Counted from the stretch's first letter, positions 1 through 11,680 are shown. The stretch: 64,000 nucleotides of DNA from Trichomonas vaginalis G3 (GCF_026262505.1 NC_067205.1:10912001-10976000), one strand, 5' to 3'. Numbers and translations are program-made. Notes: a model not told the origin generated them from the sequence alone.

Positions 1-1
1 A

Positions 2-622
2 AAAGTTGATTCAAGTCCAGGCCCAGCAGCATACGAATACCAGTCCCAAATTGGAAAAGGAGCTCGTAAATGCATCATCCATGATCGTATCGAACAGAAG
101 ACAAAGACATTAGACGTTCCAATTAACGCAATTCCTTCAAAATTCGGAACAGAAGGTCGTAAAACAGTTTTCCATGCACGTACAGAAATGCACAAGCCAG
201 AAGCTACATCAGGACCCGATTACGTACCTCCAGCTTTCGGATCTGGCTCTGCTAAGTATTCATTCGGAAATCGTCGTGATATTTCTAAGCGTACAACCAG
301 CGCTATGACACCAGGTCCTGGCGCTTACGATCTTGGTACAACAATCGGCAAAGGAAAGAGATATACAATGAGAGGTCGCGAGAAAGCAGGTTCCGAAGCA
401 GCTGTTACACCAGGCCCAGCTGATTACGTTCCAGATTACGACAAGCTTCTCAAAGGAAGACGCTCCGAAATCGGAAGACGTTTGCCAGAACCGAAATCTG
501 ATACTACAAACGCTGGATTCAATATGCTTCCTGAAATGCGTGGCCCAATGATTACAATTGGTAGAAAGGACTACCTTGATGTTGTTCCAGGTAAGAACTA
601 CGCACTTCCGGATGAGAAATAA
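2..622 (+). CDS. STPGR (sperm-tail PG-rich) repeat protein, 3' part
   Basis: The frame is open from the window edge to a TAA at 620-622, giving 206 visible residues; the start lies outside. Repeats of the SHIPPO/STPGR type are visible: SSPGPAAYEY, TPGPGAYDLGTTIGKG and TPGPADYVPDY, separated by basic stretches (FGNRRD, TIGRKDY). Proteins with this repeat bind microtubules or act inside axonemes, which fits a flagellated protist. Codon use is GC-richer than in the virus-like element that follows. The gene converges on the La-type gene at 20646-21287, and the Polinton sits between their 3' ends. The family call is firm; the exact role is not known. Confidence 0.85.
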   Translation, partial: KVDSSPGPAAYEYQSQIGKGARKCIIHDRIEQKTKTLDVPINAIPSKFGTEGRKTVFHARTEMHKPEATSGPDYVPPAFGSGSAKYSFGNRRDISKRTTSAMTPGPGAYDLGTTIGKGKRYTMRGREKAGSEAAVTPGPADYVPDYDKLLKGRRSEIGRRLPEPKSDTTNAGFNMLPEMRGPMITIGRKDYLDVVPGKNYALPDEK

Positions 623-1064
623 GAAAATTCTTTTTTCCTTCAAAATTATTTTATTTTATAACTAAAGATGTTATTAATTTTACAATGATTTAAATATATC
701 CTATGTTTTTCTCTTCAAAATCAAGATATCAAATTCAAAAAACGTGAATCATCAAAATATATCATAAAAAAGGAGAATTTCAAAAATACTATACACAAAA
801 ACATGCATTTAATCTTGATAATCTGTTCTGAAATTCAATTATTATTGAAATTAGTTAATGATCCAGATCAAGACTTTATGTGGACTGATTTTTTTATCAA
901 GACACTTTTCTTGCGTATATTTAAGACGCATATTTGAATAGAAAAAAAGGTTAATTAAATACATTTTATAAACTTTATTTAAAGAATTACAAAATCTGTG
1001 AGTATATATTATAATAGTTGAAGAGTTTCACAGTAAACTCTCCATTAAAATGTAAATATTAAAA
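623..1064. other. Host intergenic stretch
   Basis: AT-rich 3' flank of the STPGR gene up to the Polinton insertion point. I see no open frame, RNA gene or repeat in it. Confidence 0.6.
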
Positions 1065-1070
1065 ATGTTA
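1065..1070. repeat. 6-bp target site duplication, left (ATGTTA)
   Basis: ATGTTA sits directly before the left inverted repeat and recurs directly after the right one at 20593-20598. A 6-bp duplication is the Polinton/Maverick signature. Confidence 0.95.
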
Positions 1071-1218
1071 AGTAGTATATGTTGACGGGTTGTGTGACTT
1101 TTTTTGTAAACGTAAGAATTCATACGATATTGAACGATTTTGTATCATTTTTTTTAACATATGAAGTAAAAAATGTATGATTCTTACGGTTTTTATTCTT
1201 ACGTTTTTGAATAAATCA
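1071..1218 (+). repeat. Left terminal inverted repeat of the Polinton (148 bp)
   Basis: By eye it is the exact reverse complement of 20445-20592, including the lengths of its T and A runs. Just inside it, at about 1226-1242, a short stretch repeats part of the TIR (ATGTATGATTCTTACG). Similarity stops after AATAAATCA. Confidence 0.95.
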
Positions 1219-1295
1219 TTAAAAAAATGTATGATTCTTACGTAAAATTAAAACTAAGTTAAATTTATTTTTTTTTATTTTTTATTTTATAATAA

Positions 1296-2432
1296 ATGAG
1301 TATAACAACTAATTCATTGAAATCTTTAAAGTTCACTAATTCAGAATTAGAAAATATTTTAGAAAATTTTGGAGACGGTTCTTATCCAACATATATGCAG
1401 AATGTGAAAGAGTTTTCCAGATTGTTGAATGAATTTAAATATAACGGACCAATTACTAAAAAGGCTATAATGAGATATTTATATCCCAAAAAAGTTGAAA
1501 AACAGGAGAATATTCCTCTTTATGGTCCAGAGGACCTGGGCTCAGAGAGCCTTGAAACACCTCCTGAATATTTTGAAGAAAAAATTAAACAAGATGAATA
1601 TTATAACGATGAGATTGAGAAATTGGAACAATTAAGAAATGAAATAGATGAAAAAATTAAGGAATTGAGAAATGCTGAGAATGAAGTAGAGGGTTTAATG
1701 AATATCCCAGCTTCAGAATCAGCAGTTCAAAAATCACATGAGGAAAGATATAAAAATTACTTTTTGGAATCTACTAAAAATTTATTAGATGGTGATATTG
1801 ACGAAACACTTTCAGAAGAAGGCACAAAATTTATTCATAAACATAAGTTACAATTTATTGACGATGGAGATTATCCATGTATATTACTTTCACCTCCTCT
1901 TGATTCTGAAAAATTCAAAAAAGCACTGAAAAATGTAACATATGCAACAAATACGATTAAGAAAGAAGACCATGATATTTACACAAATTATTATTTAAAT
2001 AAATGTACAGGTGTTGATAAAGTTTTTGATTTGTTAGATAAAATATCAAAAGAAACAATTGGTACATATAAAATTTTATGTGATTGTGGTTTCATTATTG
2101 AAGATACCAATAATGTTTCATATGAAAGAACAGCACCGAAGGAAGACGAAGTGGAAAGGTCTATACCATTCGTTATTAAGAACATAAAAGATATGAAAAC
2201 TTATAAACATTATATTTATTCATTTATTTCAGAAAAAATGGAAGCAACCCATAAAACATCTTCTCATCATTTTATAGCTATTCATACATTCCTTTTCAAA
2301 GTTGTGAAATTAAATAAGACAGGAATTAGATTTAATGTATCAGGGTACGCATTCTTGAGTAAATTAAAATGTATTCGTCACGTCGCAGATGATAAAAATT
2401 TATGTGTTCTTAATTCATTTTATGGACTTTAG
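1296..2432 (+). CDS. Polinton protein of unknown function with coiled coil
   Basis: 378 residues starting at an ATG after an AT-rich leader (TTTTATAATAAATG). A strongly charged coiled coil is predicted by eye at about residues 90-130 (EKIKQDEYYNDEIEKLEQL and following). The rest is mixed alpha/beta with several Cys and His residues but no motif I recognise. It is the first gene inside the left TIR and lies in the same direction as polymerase B. It could be a structural or replication accessory protein; I cannot assign a function. The frame looks whole. Confidence 0.7.
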   Translation: MSITTNSLKSLKFTNSELENILENFGDGSYPTYMQNVKEFSRLLNEFKYNGPITKKAIMRYLYPKKVEKQENIPLYGPEDLGSESLETPPEYFEEKIKQDEYYNDEIEKLEQLRNEIDEKIKELRNAENEVEGLMNIPASESAVQKSHEERYKNYFLESTKNLLDGDIDETLSEEGTKFIHKHKLQFIDDGDYPCILLSPPLDSEKFKKALKNVTYATNTIKKEDHDIYTNYYLNKCTGVDKVFDLLDKISKETIGTYKILCDCGFIIEDTNNVSYERTAPKEDEVERSIPFVIKNIKDMKTYKHYIYSFISEKMEATHKTSSHHFIAIHTFLFKVVKLNKTGIRFNVSGYAFLSKLKCIRHVADDKNLCVLNSFYGL

Positions 2433-2510
2433 CCCTGGACTCTCTGAGTCTCGGACTTTAAAAAAATAAACTTTATTTTTATTTATTTTTTAATTTTTAT
2501 TCTTACATAA

Positions 2511-5500
2511 ATGAACAAAAATGGAACAGCTAAAATGAATGATAATCAAATAAGAGCCGAAGGTAGAAGGTTATTTAAACGCTTCTATAACATTCCTGAT
2601 GGTGTTAATCCTAAAACTCGTAGAAGTTATTTAAATGAAGCCATAGATGCATATGAAGGATTTGACATTTCATCAGAAAGTGAGAGGTTAGCAAGAATGT
2701 TAAACGTTAATATTGATTTTTATTATTGTGACCCTCAACCAGAAGACGTAGACATTAACAAGGTAGACTTTCCATTAGTGGAATCAATAATGATAGATCC
2801 AGAATTTGAAACAGTAAATATTTTATTAACACAGAGTCCATGTGGAAAACTTCACGCTGACAGAATAACAGACGTTGAAGCACTCACAGGATATAAAGTT
2901 TGCCCCTTTTGCAAAGAAGAAGTATATTCTATCCGTGATGATCCAGAAAGGAAAAACCAAAGAAGATTTTTAAAACATTGTGAGAAATGTAAAGAAAATA
3001 ATGGAAGATTAATTCAAGACGTTCAATTGCAAAACACACAACAACCATATGCACCACATATACGAAACAGAAGATATATCAATGGCTATTAGCACATAAT
3101 TTGCAGGAATATTATAAACCAACAAGATATTATATTACTTTTGACTTCGAAACATTAGAGACTAAAGAAGAATTACAACTTTCTGAGTGTGCAACTTTGA
3201 ACGCTTACTTAAAACCATTCATGGTATCATCAACGGTTAAATTAAACGATAAAACATATACGAGGAATTTTTGCTTAACTTCGAGTGATTCTTTTATTTC
3301 TGATTGGATTGAGTTTTTATTTTCAACCTGTTCATTAGTTGCTAAATCAAATATTGAACAATATGAAGAATTAATGAAGTCGCAAACGGACCAAACGGCG
3401 GGGACTTTGTCTCATACATTAAATGAAAACAGAAGGAAGCATTTAAAGAGCTTTTAGATGAAGAATTTAATAAAGTGAATATCATTGGTTTTAATTCGGG
3501 AAAGTTTGATTTAAATTTAATTCTTCGTGATTTAAATACTGCAAAATGGAAGATAAAATCAATGCTGGGTTCTTCTTCACAATTTAAGCAAATCATTGTA
3601 AAGAAAACAAACTGTCCATATGAATTAAGATTTATTGACATCAGAAATTATATAGCGGGTGGAACATTAGACCAATTCACTCAAGATTTCGGAAACAATA
3701 AATCACGTGTTAAATCCTTTTTCCCTTATCAATTCATCACATGGGAGAATTACGAAGATGAATTATATAAAAAGGAACCATTCACTCAAGATTCATTTTA
3801 TTCAGCATTAACACAAGAAACAATATCCGATTCAGATTATCAAATATATCTCAATGATGCTAAAAATTTTAAGAATAGATTAGAATATTTTATTCATTAT
3901 TGCAATAAAGACGTTGAAATTATGATTGACCCAATTGATAAAATTATCGAAGAAACATTTGTTTATAAAATTGACATGCTTCATAATCTTTCTTTATCAT
4001 CGAATGCATCAATGATTCGTTACGCGTTAGCATATAAGAACTTCAATCCTAACGAAACATATCCAGAAGAAGAAAATGTGGAATCAAGTTTTGAATTAAC
4101 AAAAAAGTATTGGAAATATAAAATTGAATCATATAAGAAACAAGATGAAAAAGCAGAAAGGGATACTAAAAACAATGTTTCAATGGATGACTATCAATAC
4201 TATCACGATTTAATCCTTTCATCTAAATGCAAAATGTGTGGTAAAGCGTTTACATATGCAAATAAACCAACATTGGATAGAATCGATAATGAAAAACCAC
4301 ATACCAAAGAAAATTGTCAGTTAATGTGTTGTTATTGCAATGTCGTAAAATCAAATAAAGATGAAGATGTTCAACGTTTAAGAATCAATTTAAGAAATTA
4401 TGCATTAAAAAATAATTTACCAATGACTTTAGATTCAGTTGAAGCTTATCACATTCTCCGTAATGGAATTACTGGTGGTCTATCAAATGTTCAACATCGT
4501 GTTAATCTTAAAGGAATCACGCACATTAATAAACTTTCATATAATCCAGAAACTAAAACTGTATCAAATGAGGACACCACCAACATTATGACTCATTTCG
4601 TTGGTGTTGACTTTAATTCATTATATCCTTCATCATTTTCATCTAATCCTCATGATTTCATTCAATATACTGACCATAAAATGTATATGCCGGGAAGATT
4701 GAATGGTGTTATCATTTGTGATACAGCAACAAAGAAAGCAAAAGCACTGGGAATATTAAGAAGAAAAATACTTTATTCGTGGCTGAAGTAAAGGGTCACA
4801 TTGATGAAAAATACATTAATGATTACATAAACTTTTTACCGATAATAAGAAACTTAGATATTATCACAGATGAAAAAACAATTGGCAGTTTTATGTATAA
4901 TTACATGAAATCAAACAATCTACCAGTTGACCAGAAACAGAGGAAATTAACTCAGTTAGCATCAACACACAACCAATATCAACCATTTTCTTCTTATTAT
5001 CTTTGGTATCTAATAGACAGATTTCATTTTATCATGATGATATTCAATCAATTTTAACATTTACGAAAAACACTTGTTTTAATGAATTTGCGAACAAATT
5101 TATGAACGAAAGACAAAAGGCTGAATTAGAAGGAAATAAAGGAAAAAGTTTATTTTGCAAGATTTCACTTAATGGATCATATGGTTACGATGCAATGAAT
5201 ACACAAAATTACGCAAAGACTAAAATAATGAATGCACAGAAGGCACGCGTTGCATGTATGTCAAATAAGTTTAAAAACATAAGAGAAATAGGTGAAGATA
5301 CATATCAAGTGATGCTTAAAGATAGATTTTATAGATGTGATACATGTTTACAAGAGGCATTCTTCACTTTAGATAATGCTAAATACTGGTATTTGGTTTT
5401 CATTTATGATTTTATGTATAAATGCATGGATGTTAATCGTTTTCATTTCATTGAAGGTGATACTGATTCATCTTATTGGGCAATCGCTGGCGACCCAAAT

Positions 5501-5987
5501 CTTCCTAACACTCAAGCATTTCAAGCAATTGTTACCGATAAACAATTTTATGATAAAAACATTTTCAAATTCGCACCATTTGATTTCTTCTGTTTTGATG
5601 AGAAATTTAAACCTAAATTAAAGAATAAAGCTGAAGAAAAAGCACATGAGAAGAAGTTATTGGGTTTAGCAATTGAGAAACAAGGTGATAACATGGTTGC
5701 TTTATGTCCTAAGTGTTATACATCATTCAATGGTTCAATTGATGGAAGTGATTTTTAAAAAGATTGCACAAAAAATGAAAGGTGTTAGTTTACGACAAAA
5801 TAAACAATTAACACCTAAAAATTATTTGGATATAATAAATGATAAATTGATATTTGATGGTCAGAATATTAATTTACAACTTAAAAATGGGTCAATGACT
5901 CGCTTAACAATTGGTAAGACTGCATTAACAGGAGCACACACTAAGGCTGTATGTTGTGAAAATGGATGTTGTATGCCATTTATTTAA
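2511..5987 (+). pseudogene. polB: Protein-primed family B DNA polymerase of the Polinton, broken
   Basis: This is the replication polymerase of the element. Recognisable parts in order: a zinc-binding segment near the start (CPFCKEE and HCEKCKE); exonuclease motifs DFETLE (ExoI), FNSGKFDLN (ExoII) and YCNKDVEIM (ExoIII); an HNH/endonuclease VII-like module (KCKMCGKAF, LDRIDN, NCQLMCCYCN); then polymerase motifs VDFNSLYPSSF (A), KISLNGSYGYD (B) and FIEGDTDSSYW (C). Overall size fits Polinton PolB. The reading frame is broken in a few places, so it is a fossil as it stands. It lies between the unknown first gene and the integrase, all on the plus strand. Confidence 0.9.
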
Positions 5988-6087
5988 TAAAATACCACAG
6001 AAGAGACAAAAGGAACCGTTAATGATGGTTTTGATTCTTGATCAAAGAGGTGGGCACCCTTAAAACATTGATTTTATTTTTATATAA

Positions 6088-7612
6088 ATGGATAACGTAC
6101 ATTTAAAAAATTTAATTGATGATTTAGTATTTAATCAAAATTTTCTTAATTATTATGATTTAAAAGCATATCTCCAAAAATATGATAACAATATAACGGG
6201 TGATGATATGGATTATTATTATCCATATTATAAAAATGAAATTTTGAAATATCATGATAAAATAATTTCTAAAATTAAAGACAAAATTAAAAATAATGAA
6301 TATATAAAGGGAAAAACTAAATCACACCTTAAACAATTGAAAGATTTCAAAAATAAAGTATTAACAGAAGAAGATATTGATGAATTATATAATTTATATA
6401 ATCCTGAGCCACAAAAACCAAAGCCAAAGGAACAAAAACAAAAGGAACAAAACACCCAGGTCCTTCAGACCATAAATGATGCACAAGCTTTAATTTATGA
6501 TTCATTAGTTAAACCATATTCAGCCCGACTTTTAAATGAAGATCAACTTTTGGAATTCATCCTTCAACATAAACTCGAAGCGGGAAAGTATATCAAACCT
6601 TTATATACAGCATATTTAAAACAAATGAATAGAATACATCCAGAATTAATGAAGGAAGGAATGAAATCCAAAATCAAAGCAGATAAAATTAAACCACTTA
6701 CAACACCAAAACCTCCAACGACAGTACCGCCTCCTCCTTCAGTTAATCCTTCATCATTCACTTTATTATATCCATTTCAAACATTTAAGAAGCAAAAAGA
6801 TTTTAAAAAGGATTTCAAGATATTAAATAAACCAATTGACCCGAAAATTCAACCATTAAAGGAAAAATTCAGTCGACCTTCATTTGCTCCATATCCATAT
6901 TCATACGAAATTGATCATCTGGAATATTCAAAAGGAAACGTTACTTATTTATTTGCCATTAACATTAACACTAGATATTTATATTGCATTCCGGTGAAAG
7001 GGAAAACAGAACAGGAAACAAGAAGAGCTATTCAATACTTACTAGATCATGAAAGAGTAGATAATATAAGGGGTGATGGTGATAAAGGATTTCAGGCAGC
7101 TATGACTCATTATTTCCCACAAATTAATTTTTACTTTTCATCCTCTCCATATACGTTTCATAATAAAATAGTTGATGCGGTAATGAGAACTCTTAGAGAT
7201 GCGTTAGGGGTTAACGGTCAGATATACTGGGATGGAAATCATGACTCCATCATACAACAGTTAGTATAATTACAATAATACATGGCATAGAACTATAAAC
7301 ATGAAACCAGTGGAAATGAAAAATGATATTTCAAAAGAATGGGAATATATTAGAAAGCAAATGGAAAAGTTAAATGATGTTAAACGTGAACAAATTAATT
7401 CGGGGCTCATGAATTTTAAACAAGGGAATAAAGTTTTAATTCATCTCGATTATGGAAAAACTGATAAATCAATGACAAAAAGAAGACGAAGATTTGACAC
7501 AATAGCTGAATTTGTTAGATATATTAACGGCAATGCATTAGTTGAAGTTGACAATAAATTAATAGAAATTCCGATTTATTTTATTACTCCATTATATTTA
7601 AATAATATTTAA
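6088..7612 (+). pseudogene. Retroviral-type (DDE, rve) integrase of the Polinton, broken
   Basis: Integrates the element into host DNA. A long basic N-terminal part rich in Lys, Pro and Gln is followed by the catalytic core, seen as YEIDHLEYSKG, DNIRGDGDKGFQAA and NKIVDAVMRTLRDALG. The downstream end has a basic SH3/chromo-like tail (KQGNKVLIHLDYGKT). The leader before the ATG is TTTTATTTTTATATAAATGG. The gene follows polymerase B on the same strand. It is broken (about one break). Confidence 0.85.
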
Positions 7613-7631
7613 TTTTTTTATTTCGTAAGAA

Positions 7632-7895
7632 ATGAGTGACAACGAAGCAGTCAAGAGTCCAGACGATGAATATAAAAAGAAACTAAACAGAATTAAATCA
7701 AAAATATGCTATTACAAAAAGAAGCCACAATGCGGTGGGGTTGAAAACGATAAAGAAATAATCGAAAAATTAGAAACTTACCGTTCAATCCTTAAACTGA
7801 GTGAAGCAAAAATAAAAGAATTTAATAGAATAAATAAATTGGTTGGAAGAGATGAATTTAATAAAGATGAATTTTTAAACTCTATCCAAATTTAA
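7632..7895 (+). CDS. Small basic Polinton protein, unknown
   Basis: 87 residues starting MSDNEAVKSPDDEYKKK, very rich in Lys and Glu, probably helical. The ATG follows TTTATTTCGTAAGAA, the usual leader style of this element. Its stop codon overlaps the stop of the small opposite-strand gene at 7892-8056, so the two are tail to tail. No known family is recognised. The compact layout and shared leader type support it as real. Confidence 0.6.
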   Translation: MSDNEAVKSPDDEYKKKLNRIKSKICYYKKKPQCGGVENDKEIIEKLETYRSILKLSEAKIKEFNRINKLVGRDEFNKDEFLNSIQI

Positions 7896-8056
7896 TTTTT
7901 ATTCCTCTTCGACAACATCTCTCTTTCCATCATTACTGCATAACCACATTTTCTCAATTTTAGTGGTTTGTTATTTTTAACATGTTCTTGCATCATTTTT
8001 ATCATTTCCTCCCTTGTTATGATTCGTGGTAAATTTTGAGCTTGTGGGGTATCCAT
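7892..8056 (-). CDS. 54-residue Polinton protein, unknown
   Basis: Reads MDTPQAQNLPRIITREEM onwards and ends LSKRNKN. The leader on this strand (TTTTTATTTTTATCATAA) matches that of other genes of the element and precedes the ATG directly. It is basic, Met-rich and probably helical. The stop overlaps that of the plus-strand gene 7632-7895 by a few bases. No family is recognised. The shared promoter-like leader and tight packing are the main support. Confidence 0.6.
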   Translation of the reverse strand: MDTPQAQNLPRIITREEMIKMMQEHVKNNKPLKLRKCGYAVMMEREMLSKRNKN

Positions 8057-8097
8057 TTATGATAAAAATAAAAATTTAAATTATGCCGTTCTAAAGT

Positions 8098-8577
8098 TTG
8101 TGACAACATGACATTTTGACAACAACGCAGGAGGAAGGTAGTTATGACTTATTTTTGAAGAACTGAAGGGGTCACCAGGTCACCAGGTAATTTAACTCAT
8201 GACATTTTGACAACGCAGGAGGAAGGCAGTTATGAATTATTTTTGAAGAACTGAAGGGGTCACCAGGTCACCAGGTCACCAGGTTATTTAACTTCTCTGA
8301 AAAAATGAGACAACATGACATTTTGACAACATCATGGGTTATTCGATAATGAATTATTTTTGAAGAACTGAAGGGGTCACCAGGTCACCAGGTCACCAGG
8401 TCATTTAACTTCTCTGAAAAAATGAGACAACATGACATTTTGACAACATCATGGGTTATTCGATAATGAATTATTTTTGAAGAACTGAAGGGGTCACCAG
8501 GTCACCAGGTCACCAGGTTATTTAACTTCTCTGAAAAAATGTGACAACATGACATTTTGACAACACAGCAGGATTAA
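8098..8577 (+). repeat. Left repeat array beside the primase-helicase gene (4 units)
   Basis: About four copies of a unit of up to ~116 bp. The conserved core reads GAAGAACTGAAGGGGTCACC, two or three GGTCACCA octamers, ATTTAACTTCTCTGAAAAAATG, then GACAACATGACATTTTGACA. The first two copies are shorter. The same core occurs in reverse orientation at 10985-11618, on the other side of the gene. Confidence 0.9.
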
Positions 8578-8602
8578 TGCAAAAATAAATTCAAATCATA
8601 CT

Positions 8603-10918
8603 TTATAAAGCTTCATTTACAGGTATTTCATCGTCAGTAAATGATTCCTCATTATCGTTTGGTTCAATTTGTTTATATAATCCTTTCATTTCTTCTTTCA
8701 AAACATAATACCATGTTTGTTTACCATCTATTTTTCTTTGTTTCCTTTCACATTTATCCTTAATGCTCATTTGAAAGTTTTTGTCTTTCATGTCTGATGG
8801 TTTGCAGAATAGAGCATTTTTACACGTCATACCTGCACATAATTCATCATAATGTGTATTTATCCATTCATCTAAAGGATTTGTTGATAATTCAATTAAA
8901 TCTTGTTTGGCTTCAGTCATCGGAATGATTCGTACATTAAATGATGAAAGGTCATATTGCATAAAATATGTTAAAAGGTTATCATAAAATTCCTTAGTGC
9001 ATGAATCCATTAAATTCTTGAAGTAATCAAATTGACCCTTGAATTTACCATTAACTCTTAAAACTACGTATCTTCTGTCTCCAACTTCAATTTTGACAGG
9101 GTAAACGTTATTAGTTACGAAAATGAAGTTTGCAACGTTCTGAGCAGTTCTTCTGGGTTGATTCTTTTCATTAATTCTAATCTCATTATCCGTTATAATT
9201 GATTTCAAAGCGTTGAAGTTTGCGAGTCTGTCTTCACCTACATTCTTGAGTTCATTAAGTACAAGAAACATTTTATTCTCAACTACTGAGTTGAAATTAC
9301 CCGTTAGCTCACCTATTTCGGTAATGTTTTTACATGAATAACCAGCGAGGAGTTCAGAAATAATGTCTGTAAATCTGTTTTTACCTGTTCCCTGAAGTCC
9401 TTTCAAAATAATTGCTGTTTCATTCTTGATTCCAGGATGTTGAATCATTGATGCAATCCAGCCGAGAAGGTATTTATACACTTCATCGTTATTATCACAA
9501 ATGGCTTCTTTAATGAAATCCATAAACATCTCAATTTTTGAGTAATCAGGCTTTTCAAGAATGTTGTATTTATAACCCTGAAACGTTGAGAAAACATCAG
9601 GGGAATCAGATTTAAAGCAAACACCCTTAACGGTTAATGAGGATAATTGATTTAATAGTACATCCCATGCTGTTATTGTTTTACCTTCTTCTTTAAATAA
9701 TTTAATCATTTTGAGTGACTCTTTCATGTTTGATTGAAGAACGAATGATATTTGATTCATTTTGTCGTGGATATTATAGTCCTTTTGAATGAAATATTTA
9801 TTTCCACAATCTACAAAACGGATTACACGTGATAAATCCTCAATTACTTCAGAACTGTTTTTATACTGATGATTTTCAGCCTTGCGTCTAATATCTGTTA
9901 TCAAAAACGAGTCATCAAGTTTTATATCAAATGTTATTTTTGGCTTACGTAATAAAGGTAAAACATATTCATCATAATATTCCTTTTGATAAAGTTTTAG
10001 AATCTTCACCAAAACAAATGGAGAAGTCATTAAATGTGCATATCTACTACGTGCTTTTTCAAAATTACTTTTTGCATTTTCTGTTAAACTGCAGAAGTTA
10101 TAAACGTTATCGTATGCTTCATTAATCAAATGATTAGGTAACGAATTAATAGCTTGAAACAGTGTGAATAATGTAACTTCTTTTTCTAAATTCATGTTTC
10201 CACCATCATTATGTACTTCAAAATCACAGATGCCATCGACTATGCTCTGGGCAAGTTTATCGTCAATGTTTACATCTTTGTTTTCATTCATGATACTCTT
10301 TATTTCTTCATTCTTCTGTTCAACTCTTACCTTAATATTCAAATCATTTAATATATCATTCACTGTTCTGGTTAATGTTGAATCATAACTTCCACGAATG
10401 AATGAGTATGTATTGATTGGTTCTGATGCATTCTTGCGAACTCTTGAATCAGCCATAACCACTAAAGAACGCTTTGAATCATCCATAGAAGTCATTATAT
10501 CAATATCATAATCATTGCAGGAATAACATTTAATCATTCTGTTCGAGGTTGAATAGAAGAAATTAGTGTTGCAATAAATGTGAAGACCTCCTGATGCAGT
10601 TTTAACGATAACATCTTTATCCGAAAGTTTTGATAAAATGTCTTTTCTAACTGTTTCTTTAAGTTCATCATTGTATGATTTATTGATATCAACATCTATA
10701 ATCGTTAAATTTGAAATTTTATTTACTAATAAAGCTGTACCAGTTTTCCTTCCTCTTCCTCCATCATGTTTGAGGTAGTTATGTAAATCAATCTTGTTTT
10801 CACCAATTCTTTCGTTGAGGGCTTTAGTTTCTGCCACAACTAATTCCTCAACTAATGAATCAATAACTTTTTCATCAGAAACGATATAGTTGCTGTTGCT
10901 GTTGTTTGTTGCTGTCAT
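8603..10918 (-). CDS. Primase (AEP) - superfamily 3 helicase, D5-like, of the Polinton
   Basis: 771 residues, looks whole. The N-terminal third has archaeo-eukaryotic primase/prim-pol features: IIDVDINKSY (acidic D-x-D), TASGGLHIY and YDIDIMTS. The C-terminal half is an SF3 helicase: Walker A LKGLQGTGKNRF, Walker B MFLVLNEL, sensor FIFVTNN, then the GDRRYVVLRV region typical of D5/phage primase-helicases. It would prime and unwind element DNA during replication. The leader TTTTATTTTTTTATTCCTAT precedes the ATG. Large inverted repeat arrays lie on both sides. Protein-primed polymerases do not normally need a primase, so its presence beside PolB is notable, though related virophages carry similar fusions. 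Confidence 0.9.
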   Translation of the reverse strand: MTATNNSNSNYIVSDEKVIDSLVEELVVAETKALNERIGENKIDLHNYLKHDGGRGRKTGTALLVNKISNLTIIDVDINKSYNDELKETVRKDILSKLSDKDVIVKTASGGLHIYCNTNFFYSTSNRMIKCYSCNDYDIDIMTSMDDSKRSLVVMADSRVRKNASEPINTYSFIRGSYDSTLTRTVNDILNDLNIKVRVEQKNEEIKSIMNENKDVNIDDKLAQSIVDGICDFEVHNDGGNMNLEKEVTLFTLFQAINSLPNHLINEAYDNVYNFCSLTENAKSNFEKARSRYAHLMTSPFVLVKILKLYQKEYYDEYVLPLLRKPKITFDIKLDDSFLITDIRRKAENHQYKNSSEVIEDLSRVIRFVDCGNKYFIQKDYNIHDKMNQISFVLQSNMKESLKMIKLFKEEGKTITAWDVLLNQLSSLTVKGVCFKSDSPDVFSTFQGYKYNILEKPDYSKIEMFMDFIKEAICDNNDEVYKYLLGWIASMIQHPGIKNETAIILKGLQGTGKNRFTDIISELLAGYSCKNITEIGELTGNFNSVVENKMFLVLNELKNVGEDRLANFNALKSIITDNEIRINEKNQPRRTAQNVANFIFVTNNVYPVKIEVGDRRYVVLRVNGKFKGQFDYFKNLMDSCTKEFYDNLLTYFMQYDLSSFNVRIIPMTEAKQDLIELSTNPLDEWINTHYDELCAGMTCKNALFCKPSDMKDKNFQMSIKDKCERKQRKIDGKQTWYYVLKEEMKGLYKQIEPNDNEESFTDDEIPVNEAL

Positions 10919-10984
10919 TTATATAGGAATAAAAAAATAAAAATAATTTTAAAACTAACTTTATTTTTGGACTACATCAAATTT

Positions 10985-11618
10985 TCGTAAATGTTGTCAA
11001 AATGTCATGTTGTCTCATTTTTTTCAGAGAAGTTAAATGACCTGGTGACCTGGTGACCTGGTGACCCTTCAGTTCTTCAAAAATAATTAATTATTGAATA
11101 ACCTGAAACCATTAACGTAAACATTAACGTAAACATATATTTCCAGGACTGTTGTCAAAATGTCATGTTGTCTCATTTTTTCAGAGAAGTTAAATGACCT
11201 GGTGACCTGGTGACCTGGTGACCCCTTCAGTTCTTCAAAAATAATTAATTATTGAATAACCTGAAACCATTAACGTAAACATTAACGTAAACATATATTT
11301 CCAGGACTGTTGTCAAAATGTCATGTTGTCTTCATTTTTTCAGAGAAGTTAAATGACCTGGTGACCTGGTGACCTGGTGACCCCTTCAGTTCTTCAAAAA
11401 TAATTAATTATTGAATAACCTGAAACCATTAACGTAAACATTAACGTAAACATATATTTCCAGGACTGTTTGTCAAAATGTCATGTTGTCTCATTTTTTC
11501 AGAGAAGTTAAATGACCTGGTGACCTGGTGACCTGGTGACCCCTTCAGTTCTTCAAAAATAATTAATTATTGAATAACCTGAAACCATTAACGTAAACAT
11601 TAACGTAAACATATATTT
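10985..11618 (-). repeat. Right repeat array beside the primase-helicase gene (4 units of ~159 bp)
   Basis: Four near-identical units of about 159 bp. Each holds the reverse complement of the core of the 8098-8577 array (GTTGTCAAAATGTCATGTTG, TGACCTGG octamers, CCCCTTCAGTTCTTC) plus a tail with two ATTAACGTAAAC copies that the left array lacks. Their uniformity suggests recent amplification. Confidence 0.9.
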
Positions 11619-11680
11619 CTGCAGTTCATCCATTCTTTCATTACCTAATTAATTACAGACATAAAATATATTTAGTTCAT

